NCBI RefSeq assembly: GCF_038096165.1
Contig: NZ_CP151076.1
Coordinates: forward strand, 2,229,501 to 2,293,500
DNA length: 64,000 nt
Direction of reading: 5' to 3'
Source: Pseudomonas sp. G.S.17
GTDB lineage: Bacteria > Pseudomonadota > Gammaproteobacteria > Pseudomonadales > Pseudomonadaceae
Shown here: positions 25,139 through 37,267 of the stretch, in pieces
Position numbering within the stretch: position 1 is the first letter of the stretch
Layout: every line of letters starts with the position of its first letter
Made by a program: the position numbers and the translations under genes
Notes under the pieces: generated by a model
Seen by the model: the letters and a program-made list of their open reading frames with translations, nothing else
Databases searched by the model: none
Told to the model about the DNA's origin: nothing

Positions 25139-26161
25139 ATGACGTACTCCATAGCCTTGAACTTTGAGGACGGGGTGACCCGTTTCATCGACTGCAAGAT
25201 CGGCGAAAAGGTGCTTGATGCCGCCTATCGCCAGCGCATCAACTTGCCCATGGACTGCTCCGATGGTGTGTGCGGGACCTGCAAATGCCGCTGTGAAACC
25301 GGCGACTATGCATTGGGCGATGACTACATCGAAGACGCCTTGAGCGACGACGAAGTCGAGCAGCGGCAAGTGCTGACCTGCCAGATGGTGCCGCAATCGG
25401 ATTGCGTCATTGCCGTGCCCGTGCCGTCCAGCACCTGCAAGACCGGCACCGCGCGGTTCGCCGCCAGCGTCGCCGGTATCACCAGCCACGCCGATGCCGC
25501 GCTGGAAGTGAGTTTCGAACTGGATCAGGTGCCGGTATTTTTGCCGGGTCAGTACGTCAACATTGGTGTGCCCGGCAGCCATCAGACGCGCTCGTATTCG
25601 TTCAGCAGCAAACCCGGAGAGCGCCGGGCGAGCTTCCTGATCAAACAGGTGCCAGACGGGCTGATGAGTGGCTGGCTGGAGCGGGCTCAGGTCGGCGACA
25701 CGCTTGCCATGACCGGCCCATTGGGCAGTTTTTATCTGCGCGCGGTCACCCGGCCCTTGTTATTCCTGGCCGGTGGTACCGGGCTGGCGCCGTTCCTGTC
25801 GATGCTTGAAGTGCTCGCCGAACGTCATGAAACCCGCCAGATAACGCTGATCTACGGCGTGACCCGCGATCAGGATCTGGTGATGGTCGAAGCCTTGCAA
25901 GCGTTCAGCGCACGCCTGGCCAACTTCAGTCTGGTCACCTGCGTGGCCGACCCGCAGACCAGCCATCCGCAGCAGGGTTATGTCACTCAGCACATGGCAC
26001 CGAACATGCTCAACGACGGTGACGTCGATGTTTACCTGTGCGGCCCGCCACCTATGGTCGATGCAGTGCGCAAGCACTTCACGGCTGCTGGAGTGACGCC
26101 TGCCAGCTTCTACTACGAGAAGTTCACGCCCAACGCGATTGTTACCGGCGACGTTGCCTGA
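25139..26161 (+). CDS. benC: Benzoate dioxygenase electron-transfer component
   Basis: 340 aa reductase passing electrons from NADH to the oxygenase. An N-terminal plant-type 2Fe-2S ferredoxin domain (CSDGVCGTCKCRC near residue 40, with a last Cys in LTCQM near 81) is followed by an FAD domain (RSYSFSS near 155) and an NAD domain (FLAGGTGLAPFLSML near 207, YLCGPPPMV near 300). Lies 10 bp after benB. Confidence 0.94.
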   Translation: MTYSIALNFEDGVTRFIDCKIGEKVLDAAYRQRINLPMDCSDGVCGTCKCRCETGDYALGDDYIEDALSDDEVEQRQVLTCQMVPQSDCVIAVPVPSSTCKTGTARFAASVAGITSHADAALEVSFELDQVPVFLPGQYVNIGVPGSHQTRSYSFSSKPGERRASFLIKQVPDGLMSGWLERAQVGDTLAMTGPLGSFYLRAVTRPLLFLAGGTGLAPFLSMLEVLAERHETRQITLIYGVTRDQDLVMVEALQAFSARLANFSLVTCVADPQTSHPQQGYVTQHMAPNMLNDGDVDVYLCGPPPMVDAVRKHFTAAGVTPASFYYEKFTPNAIVTGDVA

Positions 26162-26171
26162 GGAAAACATC

Positions 26172-26933
26172 ATGAACCCACGTTTCAACAATAAGGTCGC
26201 GCTGGTCACCGGCGCGGCTCAGGGCATTGGTCTGCGCGTCGCCGAGCGTTTGCTGGAGGAGGGTGCGTGGCTGGTGGCAGTGGATCGCTCGGAGCTGGTG
26301 CATGAATTGCAGCACTGTCGTGCGCTGACCCTGACCGCAGACCTTGAGCGACACGCTGAATGCGCAAGTGTGATGGCCGCTGCAAAAAAACGTTTCGGCC
26401 GCATCGACATTCTGATCAATAACGTCGGCGGGACGATCTGGGCCAAGCCGTTCGAGCACTATGCTGAGGACGAGATCGAATCCGAAGTGCGTCGCTCGCT
26501 GTTCCCGACGTTGTGGTGTTGCCACACCGTATTGCCGTACATGCTTGAGCAGGGCGGCGGCGCCATCGTCAATGTGTCATCCATCGCCACGCGTAGTGTC
26601 AATCGGGTTCCCTACGGCGCGGCGAAGGGCGGCGTCAATGCGCTGACCGCGTGCCTGGCGCTGGAAACTGCCGGCAGCGGCGTGCGGGTCAACGCCACCG
26701 CGCCCGGCGGCACGGAAGCACCGCCACGGCGCATCCCGCGTAACGATCAGCCGCAGAGTGAGCAGGAAAGTGTCTGGTACCAGCAGATCGTCGATCAGAC
26801 GCTGAACAGCAGCTTGATGAAACGCTACGGCACCATCGACGAACAGGCCGCCGCCATTCTGTTTCTGGCTTCCGACGAGGCCTCGTATATCACCGGGGTA
26901 ACCCTTCCCGTAGGCGGCGGGGATCTGGGCTGA
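26172..26933 (+). CDS. benD: Benzoate cis-diol (1,6-dihydroxycyclohexa-2,4-diene-1-carboxylate) dehydrogenase
   Basis: 253 aa SDR that rearomatises the benzoate diol to catechol with loss of CO2. Cofactor motif TGAAQGIG near residue 13, NNVGG near 85, catalytic Tyr-x3-Lys in YGAAKGGV near 150. The ATG at 26172 has GAGGAAA upstream; the open frame to 26139 overlaps the end of benC. Last gene of benABCD. Confidence 0.93.
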   Translation: MNPRFNNKVALVTGAAQGIGLRVAERLLEEGAWLVAVDRSELVHELQHCRALTLTADLERHAECASVMAAAKKRFGRIDILINNVGGTIWAKPFEHYAEDEIESEVRRSLFPTLWCCHTVLPYMLEQGGGAIVNVSSIATRSVNRVPYGAAKGGVNALTACLALETAGSGVRVNATAPGGTEAPPRRIPRNDQPQSEQESVWYQQIVDQTLNSSLMKRYGTIDEQAAAILFLASDEASYITGVTLPVGGGDLG

Positions 26934-27055
26934 CATTGGCTGACGGCGTTTGCCTGTGCTGAAAGCCCGGCCATCTGCCTGGGCTCACCGATAAACAAAG
27001 TCGGCCGATAGAGGGGTATCGACTCTTCGCTTCACGTCATACCGCCTGGAATTAC

Positions 27056-29629
27056 ATGTCGAAATACACTCAGCTGGCTGTGCATCCGCGGCATAACCGT
27101 TCCAGCGTTTCGCTGGCGCGGGCTTCGTTGTTCAAATTTGCAGGGCTGCTGGCGGGGGTGATCCTGTTAGCCAGCGGTCTGCTCGTTTACGTGGCGCACA
27201 ATCTCGACACCATCGAGGAAGTTGAAAGTGCCTTTTACACCAGAAAGGCTTTGCAATCGCTGGAGAAATCCTTGCATTCGACGGTTAAGGATTACGCTTT
27301 CTGGGGCGATGCCTATAAGCATTTGCACGCCAGTGTAGATATCGACTGGGCGTTCGTGCGGCAAAACCTAGGCTCGACCCTGTACAGCGATTTTGGTTTT
27401 CAGGGCGTGTTTGTAGTCGATGCGACCAATAGAACTGCTTACTCGGTCATCAATGGCACCCTGCAGACCATGGACCTCGCGCAATGGCTGGCACAGCCCA
27501 TTGACGCAATTCTCGACCGGGCTCGCGCCGGAGCGGAGAACGAAACGCCGATAACCAGCATCGTCAATGTCCGTGGCATCCCGGCAGTGGTTGCCGCTGC
27601 AGCGATTACGCCAGGTACGGATCCGACCGTGGTTCCGGACGAAGGGCTGCCGTCGGTGTTGATTTTCGTGGAAATGCTCGACAGCACCCGGCTTGCCGCA
27701 GTAGGCCAGGACTACGGGGTCGGAGGGCTGCACATATCAACCTCCGACGAAGTCCATGAGACCTCAATACTGCCCTTGGGTGAAAACGGCTCTGCAGGTG
27801 CATTGCATTGGCAACCGCCCAAACCCGGCCAGCAACTGCTGGGGCTGGTGTTGCCCGTGATCGGTATCGCCGCGTTGCTAGTCTGGCTGATGACCTGGGC
27901 GATTTTGCGGCGTACCACGGTGGCGGCGCGAGCTCTGGACTCAAGCTTTGCCTCGCTGCAGGCCAGTCAGCAGGCGCTGACCACCAGTGAAGCGCGCTTT
28001 CGAGATGTGGTTGAAGCCAGTTCTGACTGGATATGGGAAATCGATGCCGATTGGCGCTTCACTTACCTGTCCGAACGTTTTGAAATCGTCACCGGTCTGT
28101 CCAGGGAGGCCTGGATTGGCGCGGCCATTGATGATCTGCTGCATACCGAACTAGGAGCCTTGTCGAACTGCCTGAGCACTCCGAAGCGACGTCCAGGCAC
28201 CAGTTTTCAGTGCAATTACGTGGACATAAAAGGTCATGCACGGATCACGCGTCTGGCTGCGCGAGAACTGCCGGGTAACGGTTTTCGTGGCACTGCCACG
28301 GATGTCACCGAGGAAGTCGAAGCCCGGCGGCGCATCGAATTCCTGTCTCAACATGATGCGCTGACCGGCCTGCCGAACAGGATACGGCTGCAGGAGTTTC
28401 TGGACGGCAAGCTCAAGGCAGTGCCGACTCACGACCAGCCGCTGGTGATGCTCAGTCTGGACCTTGACCGATTCAAACCGGTCAACGACCTGCTGGGGCA
28501 CGCGGCCGGCGACCGGGTGCTCAACGAAGTGTCGCGGCGTCTGGCAGAGTGCCTTCGCAGCGGCGATCTGGTTGCGCGGGTTGGCGGTGACGAGTTCGTG
28601 CTGATCCTCACCGATATCGGTTCCCAAGAAGGCGTCGAAGCCTTGTGCCGACGGCTGATCGACTCCATCGAACTGCCGATAGACATCGATGAGCAGGATA
28701 TTTTCATCAGCGCCAGCATTGGCATCGCCATGGCCCCCAACGATGCTTCCCTGGCCGCCGAACTGCTGCGCTACGCGGATATGGCCTTGTACGAGGCGAA
28801 GGCCGGCGGCCGCAACACCTGGCGCTTTTTCGCTGATGATATGAACGCCCGGATCATCGAGCGCCGACGGCTGGAAAACGATCTGCGCTTTGCTATCAGA
28901 AACGACGAACTTCGCCTGCATTTCCAGCCACGTTATCGCATCGCCGATGGCTGCATGGTGGGCGCCGAAGCGCTGGTGCGCTGGCAGCATCCGCAGCGCG
29001 GCCTGATACCGCCGGACACATTTATCCCTATCGCCGAGGAAACCGGGCTGATTCTGCCGTTGAGCAACTGGGTGCTGACCACCGCTTGCCAATCCGCGGC
29101 CGGCTGGCCCGCAGAATTGTTCGTATCGGTAAACCTGTCGCCGACAGAGTTTCAGCGCGGCAATCTGGTCGAGAGGATTCAGCAAACGCTGGCCGACACC
29201 GGGATCGATCCGTCGCGGGTCGAACTGGAAGTCACCGAAAGCGTCATGCTCGACGACGCCGCAGGGGCGCTGGAAGTCATGCGTGCCCTTAAACGTCTTG
29301 GTGTTCGGCTGTCCATGGACGATTTCGGCACGGGCTATTCCTCGCTGAGCTACCTGCGCTCGTTCCCCTTCGATGGCCTGAAAATCGACCGCAGCTTCCT
29401 CAATCGCCTGGGCGATAGCGCGGATGACCAGTCGATTATCCGGGCGATCGTCGGCCTGGGGCGTGCGTTGTCCCTGACGGTAACAGCCGAAGGCATCGAA
29501 ACCGCGGAGCATCTTGAATTGCTTAAAGCTGTTTGCTGCGAGGAAGATCAGGGTTATTTCCTGAACCGGCCAATGGACGTTCAATCCTTCAATGCTCTGC
29601 TGGGAACAATGGAGATTGAGCGCACATGA
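27056..29629 (+). CDS. Membrane CHASE4-PAS-GGDEF-EAL protein (cyclic di-GMP turnover)
   Basis: 857 aa. A first transmembrane helix at about 24-46, a periplasmic CHASE4 sensor domain with EEVESAFYTRKALQSLEKSL and VKDYAFWGDAYK, a second helix at about 262-285, a PAS domain near 315-420 (SEARFRDVVEASSDWIWEID), a diguanylate cyclase domain with intact GGDEF near residue 510, and a phosphodiesterase domain with intact EAL near 638 and DDFGTGYSSLSYL. Both catalytic motifs look complete, so it may make or break cyclic di-GMP. It separates benD from the enol-lactone hydrolase gene, an unusual position that suggests a link between aromatic growth and motility or biofilm. Confidence 0.88.
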   Translation: MSKYTQLAVHPRHNRSSVSLARASLFKFAGLLAGVILLASGLLVYVAHNLDTIEEVESAFYTRKALQSLEKSLHSTVKDYAFWGDAYKHLHASVDIDWAFVRQNLGSTLYSDFGFQGVFVVDATNRTAYSVINGTLQTMDLAQWLAQPIDAILDRARAGAENETPITSIVNVRGIPAVVAAAAITPGTDPTVVPDEGLPSVLIFVEMLDSTRLAAVGQDYGVGGLHISTSDEVHETSILPLGENGSAGALHWQPPKPGQQLLGLVLPVIGIAALLVWLMTWAILRRTTVAARALDSSFASLQASQQALTTSEARFRDVVEASSDWIWEIDADWRFTYLSERFEIVTGLSREAWIGAAIDDLLHTELGALSNCLSTPKRRPGTSFQCNYVDIKGHARITRLAARELPGNGFRGTATDVTEEVEARRRIEFLSQHDALTGLPNRIRLQEFLDGKLKAVPTHDQPLVMLSLDLDRFKPVNDLLGHAAGDRVLNEVSRRLAECLRSGDLVARVGGDEFVLILTDIGSQEGVEALCRRLIDSIELPIDIDEQDIFISASIGIAMAPNDASLAAELLRYADMALYEAKAGGRNTWRFFADDMNARIIERRRLENDLRFAIRNDELRLHFQPRYRIADGCMVGAEALVRWQHPQRGLIPPDTFIPIAEETGLILPLSNWVLTTACQSAAGWPAELFVSVNLSPTEFQRGNLVERIQQTLADTGIDPSRVELEVTESVMLDDAAGALEVMRALKRLGVRLSMDDFGTGYSSLSYLRSFPFDGLKIDRSFLNRLGDSADDQSIIRAIVGLGRALSLTVTAEGIETAEHLELLKAVCCEEDQGYFLNRPMDVQSFNALLGTMEIERT

Positions 29630-29638
29630 CCGGCAGCG

Positions 29639-30427
29639 TTAACTCAGGAGGAAATCCACAACCCCGTCGGTAAAGGCTTGGCTCGCTTCCACATTCGACA
29701 GGTGCGCTGCGTTTAATACCACCCCCTTGGCGCCTTTGATTGCGTTCACCATAAAATTTCCGTCCGCCACGGTAGTCACCGGGTCCAGGTCGCCGCTGAC
29801 CACCAGCACCGGCAAGCCTACCGTCGCAATCTGCTCGCGAAAGTCAGCATCACGCACCGCTGCGCAGCCGGCCGCATAGCCTGCGGGTGAAGTGTTGGCG
29901 AGCATGTCGACCAGGCGGTTTACTTGCTCTGGCTGCGTCTCGGCGAAGCGGGGCGTGAACCAGCGGGAAATAGTCGCGTCGAGCAGGGCCAGCATCGCTG
30001 GGCGGCCGTCACGCAATACCGCTTCAATGCGCGGATTCCATACTTCAGGGCTGGCGATTTTCGCGGCGGTGTTGCACAGCACCACGCGTCTCAGCCGCTG
30101 CGGGGCATTGAGCATCAGCCATTGCCCGATAAGGCCGCCCATCGACAATCCGCAAAAATCTGCCTGCCGGATGTCCAGCGCATCCAGCAACGCGAGTACG
30201 TCGCGGCCGTTTTGCTCGATGGTGTAGAGCCCCGTGCTGACCAGTGACTGGCCATGTCCGCGCGTGTCATAGCGCAATACCCGGAAATGCTCGGCCAATG
30301 CCGGGATTTGTGCATCCCACATGCCCAGATGGGTGCCGAGTGAATTGGAGAGCAGCAAGACCGGTGCAGATTGCGGACCGTCCAGCTGGTAATAGAGATC
30401 GCCGTCAGGCAGAGAAATGGTCGGCAT
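29639..30427 (-). CDS. pcaD: 3-oxoadipate enol-lactone hydrolase
   Basis: 262 aa alpha/beta hydrolase. Nucleophile in GLSMGG (near residue 95), acid Asp in VVSGDLDPV (near 215) and the late His in NAAHLSNVE (near 242); the start LYYQLDGPQSAPVLLLSNSLGTHLGMWD is typical of PcaD/CatD. It hydrolyses the enol-lactone made by CatC to 3-oxoadipate, completing the catechol branch in this window. It lies on the opposite strand, convergent with the GGDEF-EAL gene, and no pcaC, pcaI or pcaJ accompanies it, so catD would be an equally good name. Confidence 0.9.
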   Translation of the reverse strand: MPTISLPDGDLYYQLDGPQSAPVLLLSNSLGTHLGMWDAQIPALAEHFRVLRYDTRGHGQSLVSTGLYTIEQNGRDVLALLDALDIRQADFCGLSMGGLIGQWLMLNAPQRLRRVVLCNTAAKIASPEVWNPRIEAVLRDGRPAMLALLDATISRWFTPRFAETQPEQVNRLVDMLANTSPAGYAAGCAAVRDADFREQIATVGLPVLVVSGDLDPVTTVADGNFMVNAIKGAKGVVLNAAHLSNVEASQAFTDGVVDFLLS

Positions 30428-30647
30428 TGAGATTCCTTGGGGATCGCAATCAAGCGAGCGGTGTATGACTTTGCCGCTTCAAGATCGCATTCCTTCAGGC
30501 CGAGGGTCCAATATTCAATGGGTCTGGGTTGATACCTCGCAGGTATCGGAGGACGGGTTGAGGGTCGGATTCGGTGCTCCAACAAAACCGCGTCGGCACA
30601 GGCAATGAAGGTGGGGCAGGTGGATTGAGGTGGGCGGGGCAGGCGTC

Positions 30648-30776
30648 TCGGGGACAAGTCCCCTCCTACCGGATGTGCACAGATTCGGTAGGACCGGACT
30701 TGTCCGGGAAGAACGATACCGCGCAGTGTCTGGTTCACCGAGGCCACTGTTTCGCGGGCAAGCCTCGCTCCAGCGA
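30648..30776. repeat. REP/REPIN cluster
   Basis: Units at 30648-30669 (GGGGACAAGTCCCCTCCTAC) and 30688-30712 (GTAGGACCGGACTTGTCC) repeat the pair seen at 7787-7879 but in the opposite relative order. A different REP-like hairpin (GAGGC ... GCCTC) follows at about 30740-30776. Confidence 0.75.
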
Positions 30777-30819
30777 GTGCTAATCTGCCAGCCTGACATC
30801 CACCGACAGGCTCAACCCA

Positions 30820-31254
30820 ATGTTCACTATCCGCGTCATGACCCTGGCCGACTACGATGCGGTCATCGACCTCATGAGCAAGACTCCAGGCATCTCGTTG
30901 CGTGACGCCGATTCTCGCGAGGCGACCGCGCGTTACCTGCAACGCAATCCGAAAATGAGTTTTGTCGCCGAAGTCGGCGATGTGCCTGGCGCGTGCGTGA
31001 TGTGCGGGCATGACGGTCGTCGGGGCTATTTGCAGCATTTGGTGGTGCTTCCCGAATATCGACGCCAGGGGATCGCTACGTCGTTGGTCCAGCATTGTCT
31101 TTCGAGTCTTGAGGTGCAGGGCATCCTTAAATGTCACCTCGATGTGTTCAAGACCAACGCAGCCGCTGCGCAGTATTGGCAAGGCCAGGGCTGGCAGCTG
31201 CGCACCGACATTGACCGCTATTCGTTTACCCGATCGGGGCATGACAACGCTTGA
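30820..31254 (+). CDS. GNAT-family N-acetyltransferase
   Basis: 144 aa. The acetyl-CoA motif is in LQHLVVLPEYRRQGIATSLV (near residue 70-90), and the C-terminal part KTNAAAAQYWQGQGWQLRTD is typical of small-molecule or peptide GNATs. It stands alone between a REP cluster and the katG promoter region. Substrate unknown. Confidence 0.83.
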   Translation: MFTIRVMTLADYDAVIDLMSKTPGISLRDADSREATARYLQRNPKMSFVAEVGDVPGACVMCGHDGRRGYLQHLVVLPEYRRQGIATSLVQHCLSSLEVQGILKCHLDVFKTNAAAAQYWQGQGWQLRTDIDRYSFTRSGHDNA

Positions 31255-33880
<2,626 letters not shown>

Positions 33881-33986
33881 TAAATGAATCAGGCAGCTTC
33901 GTGGAGGCGAGGCTGCCGGTGATTATCAAGCTGGACGAGGCAGCGACAAGTAGGGTTCGCTGCTGCCTCGGGGTCGTGAATCACGA

Positions 33987-34253
33987 TCAGCTGTCCTGGT
34001 CGCTGTAGGCTTCAGTGGTGTATTCGAGGTTGTGGATGACACCCTTGTGATCGGTGTACACCATGTGCGACTCAACAGTGCCGCGGATCGGGTTGACGTT
34101 TTCAGCGGTGGTGATGCTGATGACTTTGTTGATATCCAGGGGTTCAGAGTAGGTGTACTGCTCAACCTCGGCGGCTGAAACGTTAGTGACATTGTCTTTG
34201 GCCGACGCGAATACGCTGACCATCATGAGTGCGGCGAACAGTGGAGTTTTCAT
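33987..34253 (-). CDS. DUF2790 small exported protein
   Basis: 88 aa. A signal peptide (MKTPLFAALMMVSVFASA) leads a short domain with YTYSEPLDINKVIS and VESHMVYTDHKGVIHNLEYTTEAY, the DUF2790 pattern of Pseudomonas periplasmic proteins. The start at 34253 is set by the signal peptide; the longer frame to 34502 is non-coding. Function unknown; relatives are often near stress or copper genes. Convergent with katG. Confidence 0.8.
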   Translation of the reverse strand: MKTPLFAALMMVSVFASAKDNVTNVSAAEVEQYTYSEPLDINKVISITTAENVNPIRGTVESHMVYTDHKGVIHNLEYTTEAYSDQDS

Positions 34254-34452
34254 GGTGTATTCCTTTAAGTTGATAGTGGTTGAAAGCAACGTTTCATTTC
34301 GTTTGCTTCTGGCACCGATTCTGTTCGCCTTCAGGGTTTTGCAGAAATAGTAACGAGCAATACCTGGCATCAGTCGCGCTGATAGACAGTGGGTGCCCGC
34401 GCAATAGCGCCGCTTTTTAACGGACTTTTCGAAAACTTTTCTGGAGGGAGCA

Positions 34453-34935
34453 ATGGCAGGTAAAACGCACGCGTACGAAGTCCAGGTAACCTGGGCCGGC
34501 AACGAGGGAACGGGAACGTCGTCTTATCGAGGTTACAGCCGGGCGCACGTAATCACGGCCAAGGGAAAAGTACCCATCGAGGGGTCATCCGATCCGTCAT
34601 TTCGAGGAGACCCAACACGCTGGAACCCGGAAGAATTGCTCTTGGCGTCTTTATCTGCGTGCCATAAGCTTTGGTATCTCGGCCTTTGTGCTGAGGCCGG
34701 GATCGTTGTGCTGGCCTACGAGGACAACGCTCAAGGAACCATGGTCGAGGAGGGCGACGGCGCAGGTCAGTTCACTTCGGCGGTTTTGCGGCCGAAGGTG
34801 ATTCTCGCAGCAGGGTCTGAAATCACCAAAGCTCAGGCGCTGCATAAAACAGCTCATGAAAAATGCTTCATTGCTCGTTCGGTAAACTTTCCAGTCAGCC
34901 ACGCACCCGAACTATCGATAAGCCCAGACGGTTAA
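34453..34935 (+). CDS. OsmC-family peroxidase
   Basis: 160 aa. OsmC/Ohr fold thiol peroxidase: WNPEELLLASLSACHKLWYLGL carries the first reactive Cys (near residue 73) and HKTAHEKCFIARSVNFPV the second (near 138). The YhfA/OsmC-like subgroup reduces organic hydroperoxides. AGGGAG precedes the ATG. It lies close to katG, giving a small peroxide-defence group, though on its own promoter. A weak hairpin follows at 34946-34971. Confidence 0.85.
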   Translation: MAGKTHAYEVQVTWAGNEGTGTSSYRGYSRAHVITAKGKVPIEGSSDPSFRGDPTRWNPEELLLASLSACHKLWYLGLCAEAGIVVLAYEDNAQGTMVEEGDGAGQFTSAVLRPKVILAAGSEITKAQALHKTAHEKCFIARSVNFPVSHAPELSISPDG

Positions 34936-35149
34936 TTAACTGAATAGGGTGTCCGCGTAGTCGGGCACCCTCTCATAGTGGGTAATGCGCTGTACCTGGG
35001 CGAGAGCTGCTTGCATCCCGGGAGGATATCGGTCCAGACGTTACACCAGAAAGTTGCTGCCATTCGACACAAAGGTTTCCTGGCTTAAGCATATATCTAT
35101 GCTTGCCGACAGTTCCTTCATTCATCGCGAATGACCAAATATGCAGCTA

Positions 35150-36315
35150 GTGTGCTGTCTCAAAAATAAAGCTCCTCATGCCTGTGAGGCCATTGCCTCA
35201 CGGGCTCGCTGTATCTTGTTCAAAATATCTTCCCCCTTGGCGTTCCAGACATAGCGAGTCGGCTGCGCATTTCGCAGTGCTAGGAACGTGGTGATCGAGC
35301 TTTCCAGTTCGCGAACCGAGCTGAAACTGCCGTCACGCAGGTACACCGTGATATCGCGAAAGAAGCGCTCAACCATGTTCATCCACGAGCTGGAGGTCGG
35401 GGTGAAGTGCATGTGGAAGCGCTTGTGCTTCTCAAGCCATGCCTTCACTTTCGGGTGTTTATGCGTGGCGTAGTTGTCCACGATCAGATGCAATTGGAGC
35501 TGTTTGGGCGTTTCTCGATTGATCTTCTTGAGAAACTCCAGCCATTCCTGATGCCGGTGTTGGCGCTCTATGGAACTGATCAAGCGCCCCTGAAGATAAT
35601 CCAGCGCAGTGAACAAGGTGACGGTGCCATGGCGGACATAATCGTGCGATTGCGTACGGATATGACCGATCCCCAAAGGCAGTCCAGGCTGGGTACGCTC
35701 CAGAGCCTGAACCTGGCTTTTTTCATCGCAACAAAGCACCAATGCCTTATCCGGCGGATCCAGATACAGCCCGATGACGTCCCAGAACTTCTCTTCGAAG
35801 TTTGGATCTTTGGACAGTTTGAAGGTACGTGTCAGGTGCGGTTTTATATCGTTGGCGGCCCATATGCGCTGGACGCTGGCCGGTGAAATGCCGGCGACTC
35901 GCGCCATGCTTCGACAGCTCCAGCGAGGCTGACCGATACGCGGCTGAGTGACCTGCTCAAGTGTTCGTTTCAACGCTTCGGCCGATAGGGATGGCTTGCG
36001 ACCTCGTCCGGGCAGATCCACTAGGCCTTGTAGACGCAGCTCTTGAAAGCGCTTGCACCAGCGGGTGACTGAAACAACGGAGAGACCTGTCAACTGGGCA
36101 ATCTCGTTACGAGAACAACCTCGAGCGGCTAGCAAAATCACCCGTGCCCGACGACCGTCGCGCTGACTGATCGTGGCTGATCTTATGCGCCGACTCAGTT
36201 CAATTTGTTCGTCTTCACTGAGCACGATGTCCTGAGAGTTCATGTGATCACTCCAAGCACTGACTGACCACAGAAGCATAGCTCAGGTTAGAAACTTATT
36301 TCAGAGACGGCACAC
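35150..36315 (-). mobile_element. Complete IS630-family insertion sequence
   Basis: 1166 bp bounded by imperfect inverted repeats starting GTGTGC(T/C)GTCTC, about 19 of 25 positions matching between the ends, and flanked by TA on both sides (35148-35149 and 36316-36317), the IS630 target duplication; CTAG surrounds both ends. It carries one intact transposase gene. The ends and gene are complete, so it is potentially active. Confidence 0.85.
35176..36243 (-). CDS. IS630-family transposase
   Basis: 355 aa. N-terminal helix-turn-helix (GCSRNEIAQLTGLSVVSVTRW near residue 50) and a DDE catalytic domain: first Asp in LVLCCDEKSQV, second Asp in HLIVDNYATHKHPKV, and the Glu in SSSWMNMVERFFRD. The start MNSQDIVLSEDEQ at 36243 is preferred to an upstream in-frame ATG at 36279. 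No frameshift or stop is seen. Confidence 0.92.
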   Translation of the reverse strand: MNSQDIVLSEDEQIELSRRIRSATISQRDGRRARVILLAARGCSRNEIAQLTGLSVVSVTRWCKRFQELRLQGLVDLPGRGRKPSLSAEALKRTLEQVTQPRIGQPRWSCRSMARVAGISPASVQRIWAANDIKPHLTRTFKLSKDPNFEEKFWDVIGLYLDPPDKALVLCCDEKSQVQALERTQPGLPLGIGHIRTQSHDYVRHGTVTLFTALDYLQGRLISSIERQHRHQEWLEFLKKINRETPKQLQLHLIVDNYATHKHPKVKAWLEKHKRFHMHFTPTSSSWMNMVERFFRDITVYLRDGSFSSVRELESSITTFLALRNAQPTRYVWNAKGEDILNKIQRAREAMASQA

Positions 36316-36526
36316 TAGACAAACAATTCCGACTCCGACAAAAAGAATGACTCCTCGCTCGAAGCGGTTAACTTATTTCGACCAGCGGTGTGTTAGCTTT
36401 TCCCGGACCTGCCAAATCCGGGGTTGATATGAGTGAAGACAAATTCGCCCAACTGGATTGAAGTCCAGCTGGACGAGTTTGATGAGGGGCCTGAACTCAG
36501 GTGATTCGAAGATAGAATTCGAACAA

Positions 36527-37267
36527 CTACTTATTCAATTTCAAGTCTAGTGCCATGTCCCGTGCGGCCTTGGTGGCAAGGACCCCCATAAGCTGGCTGA
36601 TTTCGTCCTGACGTCCCGTGGAGCCTGACTGTCCTGCTCCCATTGTGACACTGGGGACTGGGGCTTGAGCCGCAGCCTGAGCCCATGCTTTGTTGATTTC
36701 AATGAGCGCATCGAGTTTGGCTTGTAAAGCACCGTCGGCTTTGATTGTCGCTTCGCGGGCGTGGGCTTCGGCATCTGCAGTAATTTTGGTGGCGGCTGCT
36801 GTCGTAGTTGCCTTGTCGCGCAATAATTCAGCGGTTTGTTTTTCGATTTCTGCACGGCGACGTTCTCGCTCGGCATTGATCACTGCCAGTTGCTTCTCGG
36901 TTTCTGCCTGTGTTGTTCGCTCTATTTGGTCGCGGAGTGTTTCCTGGCGCTTGGCTTCTACCTCTTTCTCCCCGCGCGCGGTGACGAGCCGCTTTTCTTC
37001 CTCCTCCTTCAAGCGACTTTGCCGGGCTACAGCAAGCTCGGCCAGCGCTTGTTGTACCTTGACCATGCGTTGTTTGTATTGCGGGTTTGGATCAATGTTC
37101 GTGATTCGGGCCTCAACGACTTCCACGCCAAATTTCCGAAATTGCTGCTGTTTACGGATCGGGATGTTCTTGCTGTCTGTGACTTTTTCGGTGATGAACT
37201 GGCTGCTGGTATTGGTACCAAAACTGCCCTGTTCGGTTCCTGCCTGGAGATCAGCATTTTCATGTCC
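36527..37267 (-). pseudogene. 5'-truncated SPFH/band-7 protein gene
   Basis: The open frame begins right after a TAA at 37268 with no start codon and encodes the end of an SPFH domain (ENADLQAGTEQGSFGTNTSS, then FRKFGVEVVEARITNIDPNP) and a long charged coiled coil (EEEEKRLVTARGEKEVEAKR) plus a short tail. The N-terminal membrane anchor and most of the SPFH domain are missing. A GTG at 37126 could start a 199-aa remnant. Loss of the 5' part close to an insertion sequence suggests rearrangement. Confidence 0.7.

Noticed and set aside
28151..29584. 477-codon open frame on the minus strand
   Set aside because: Shadow of the GGDEF-EAL coding region, whose catalytic motifs are intact.
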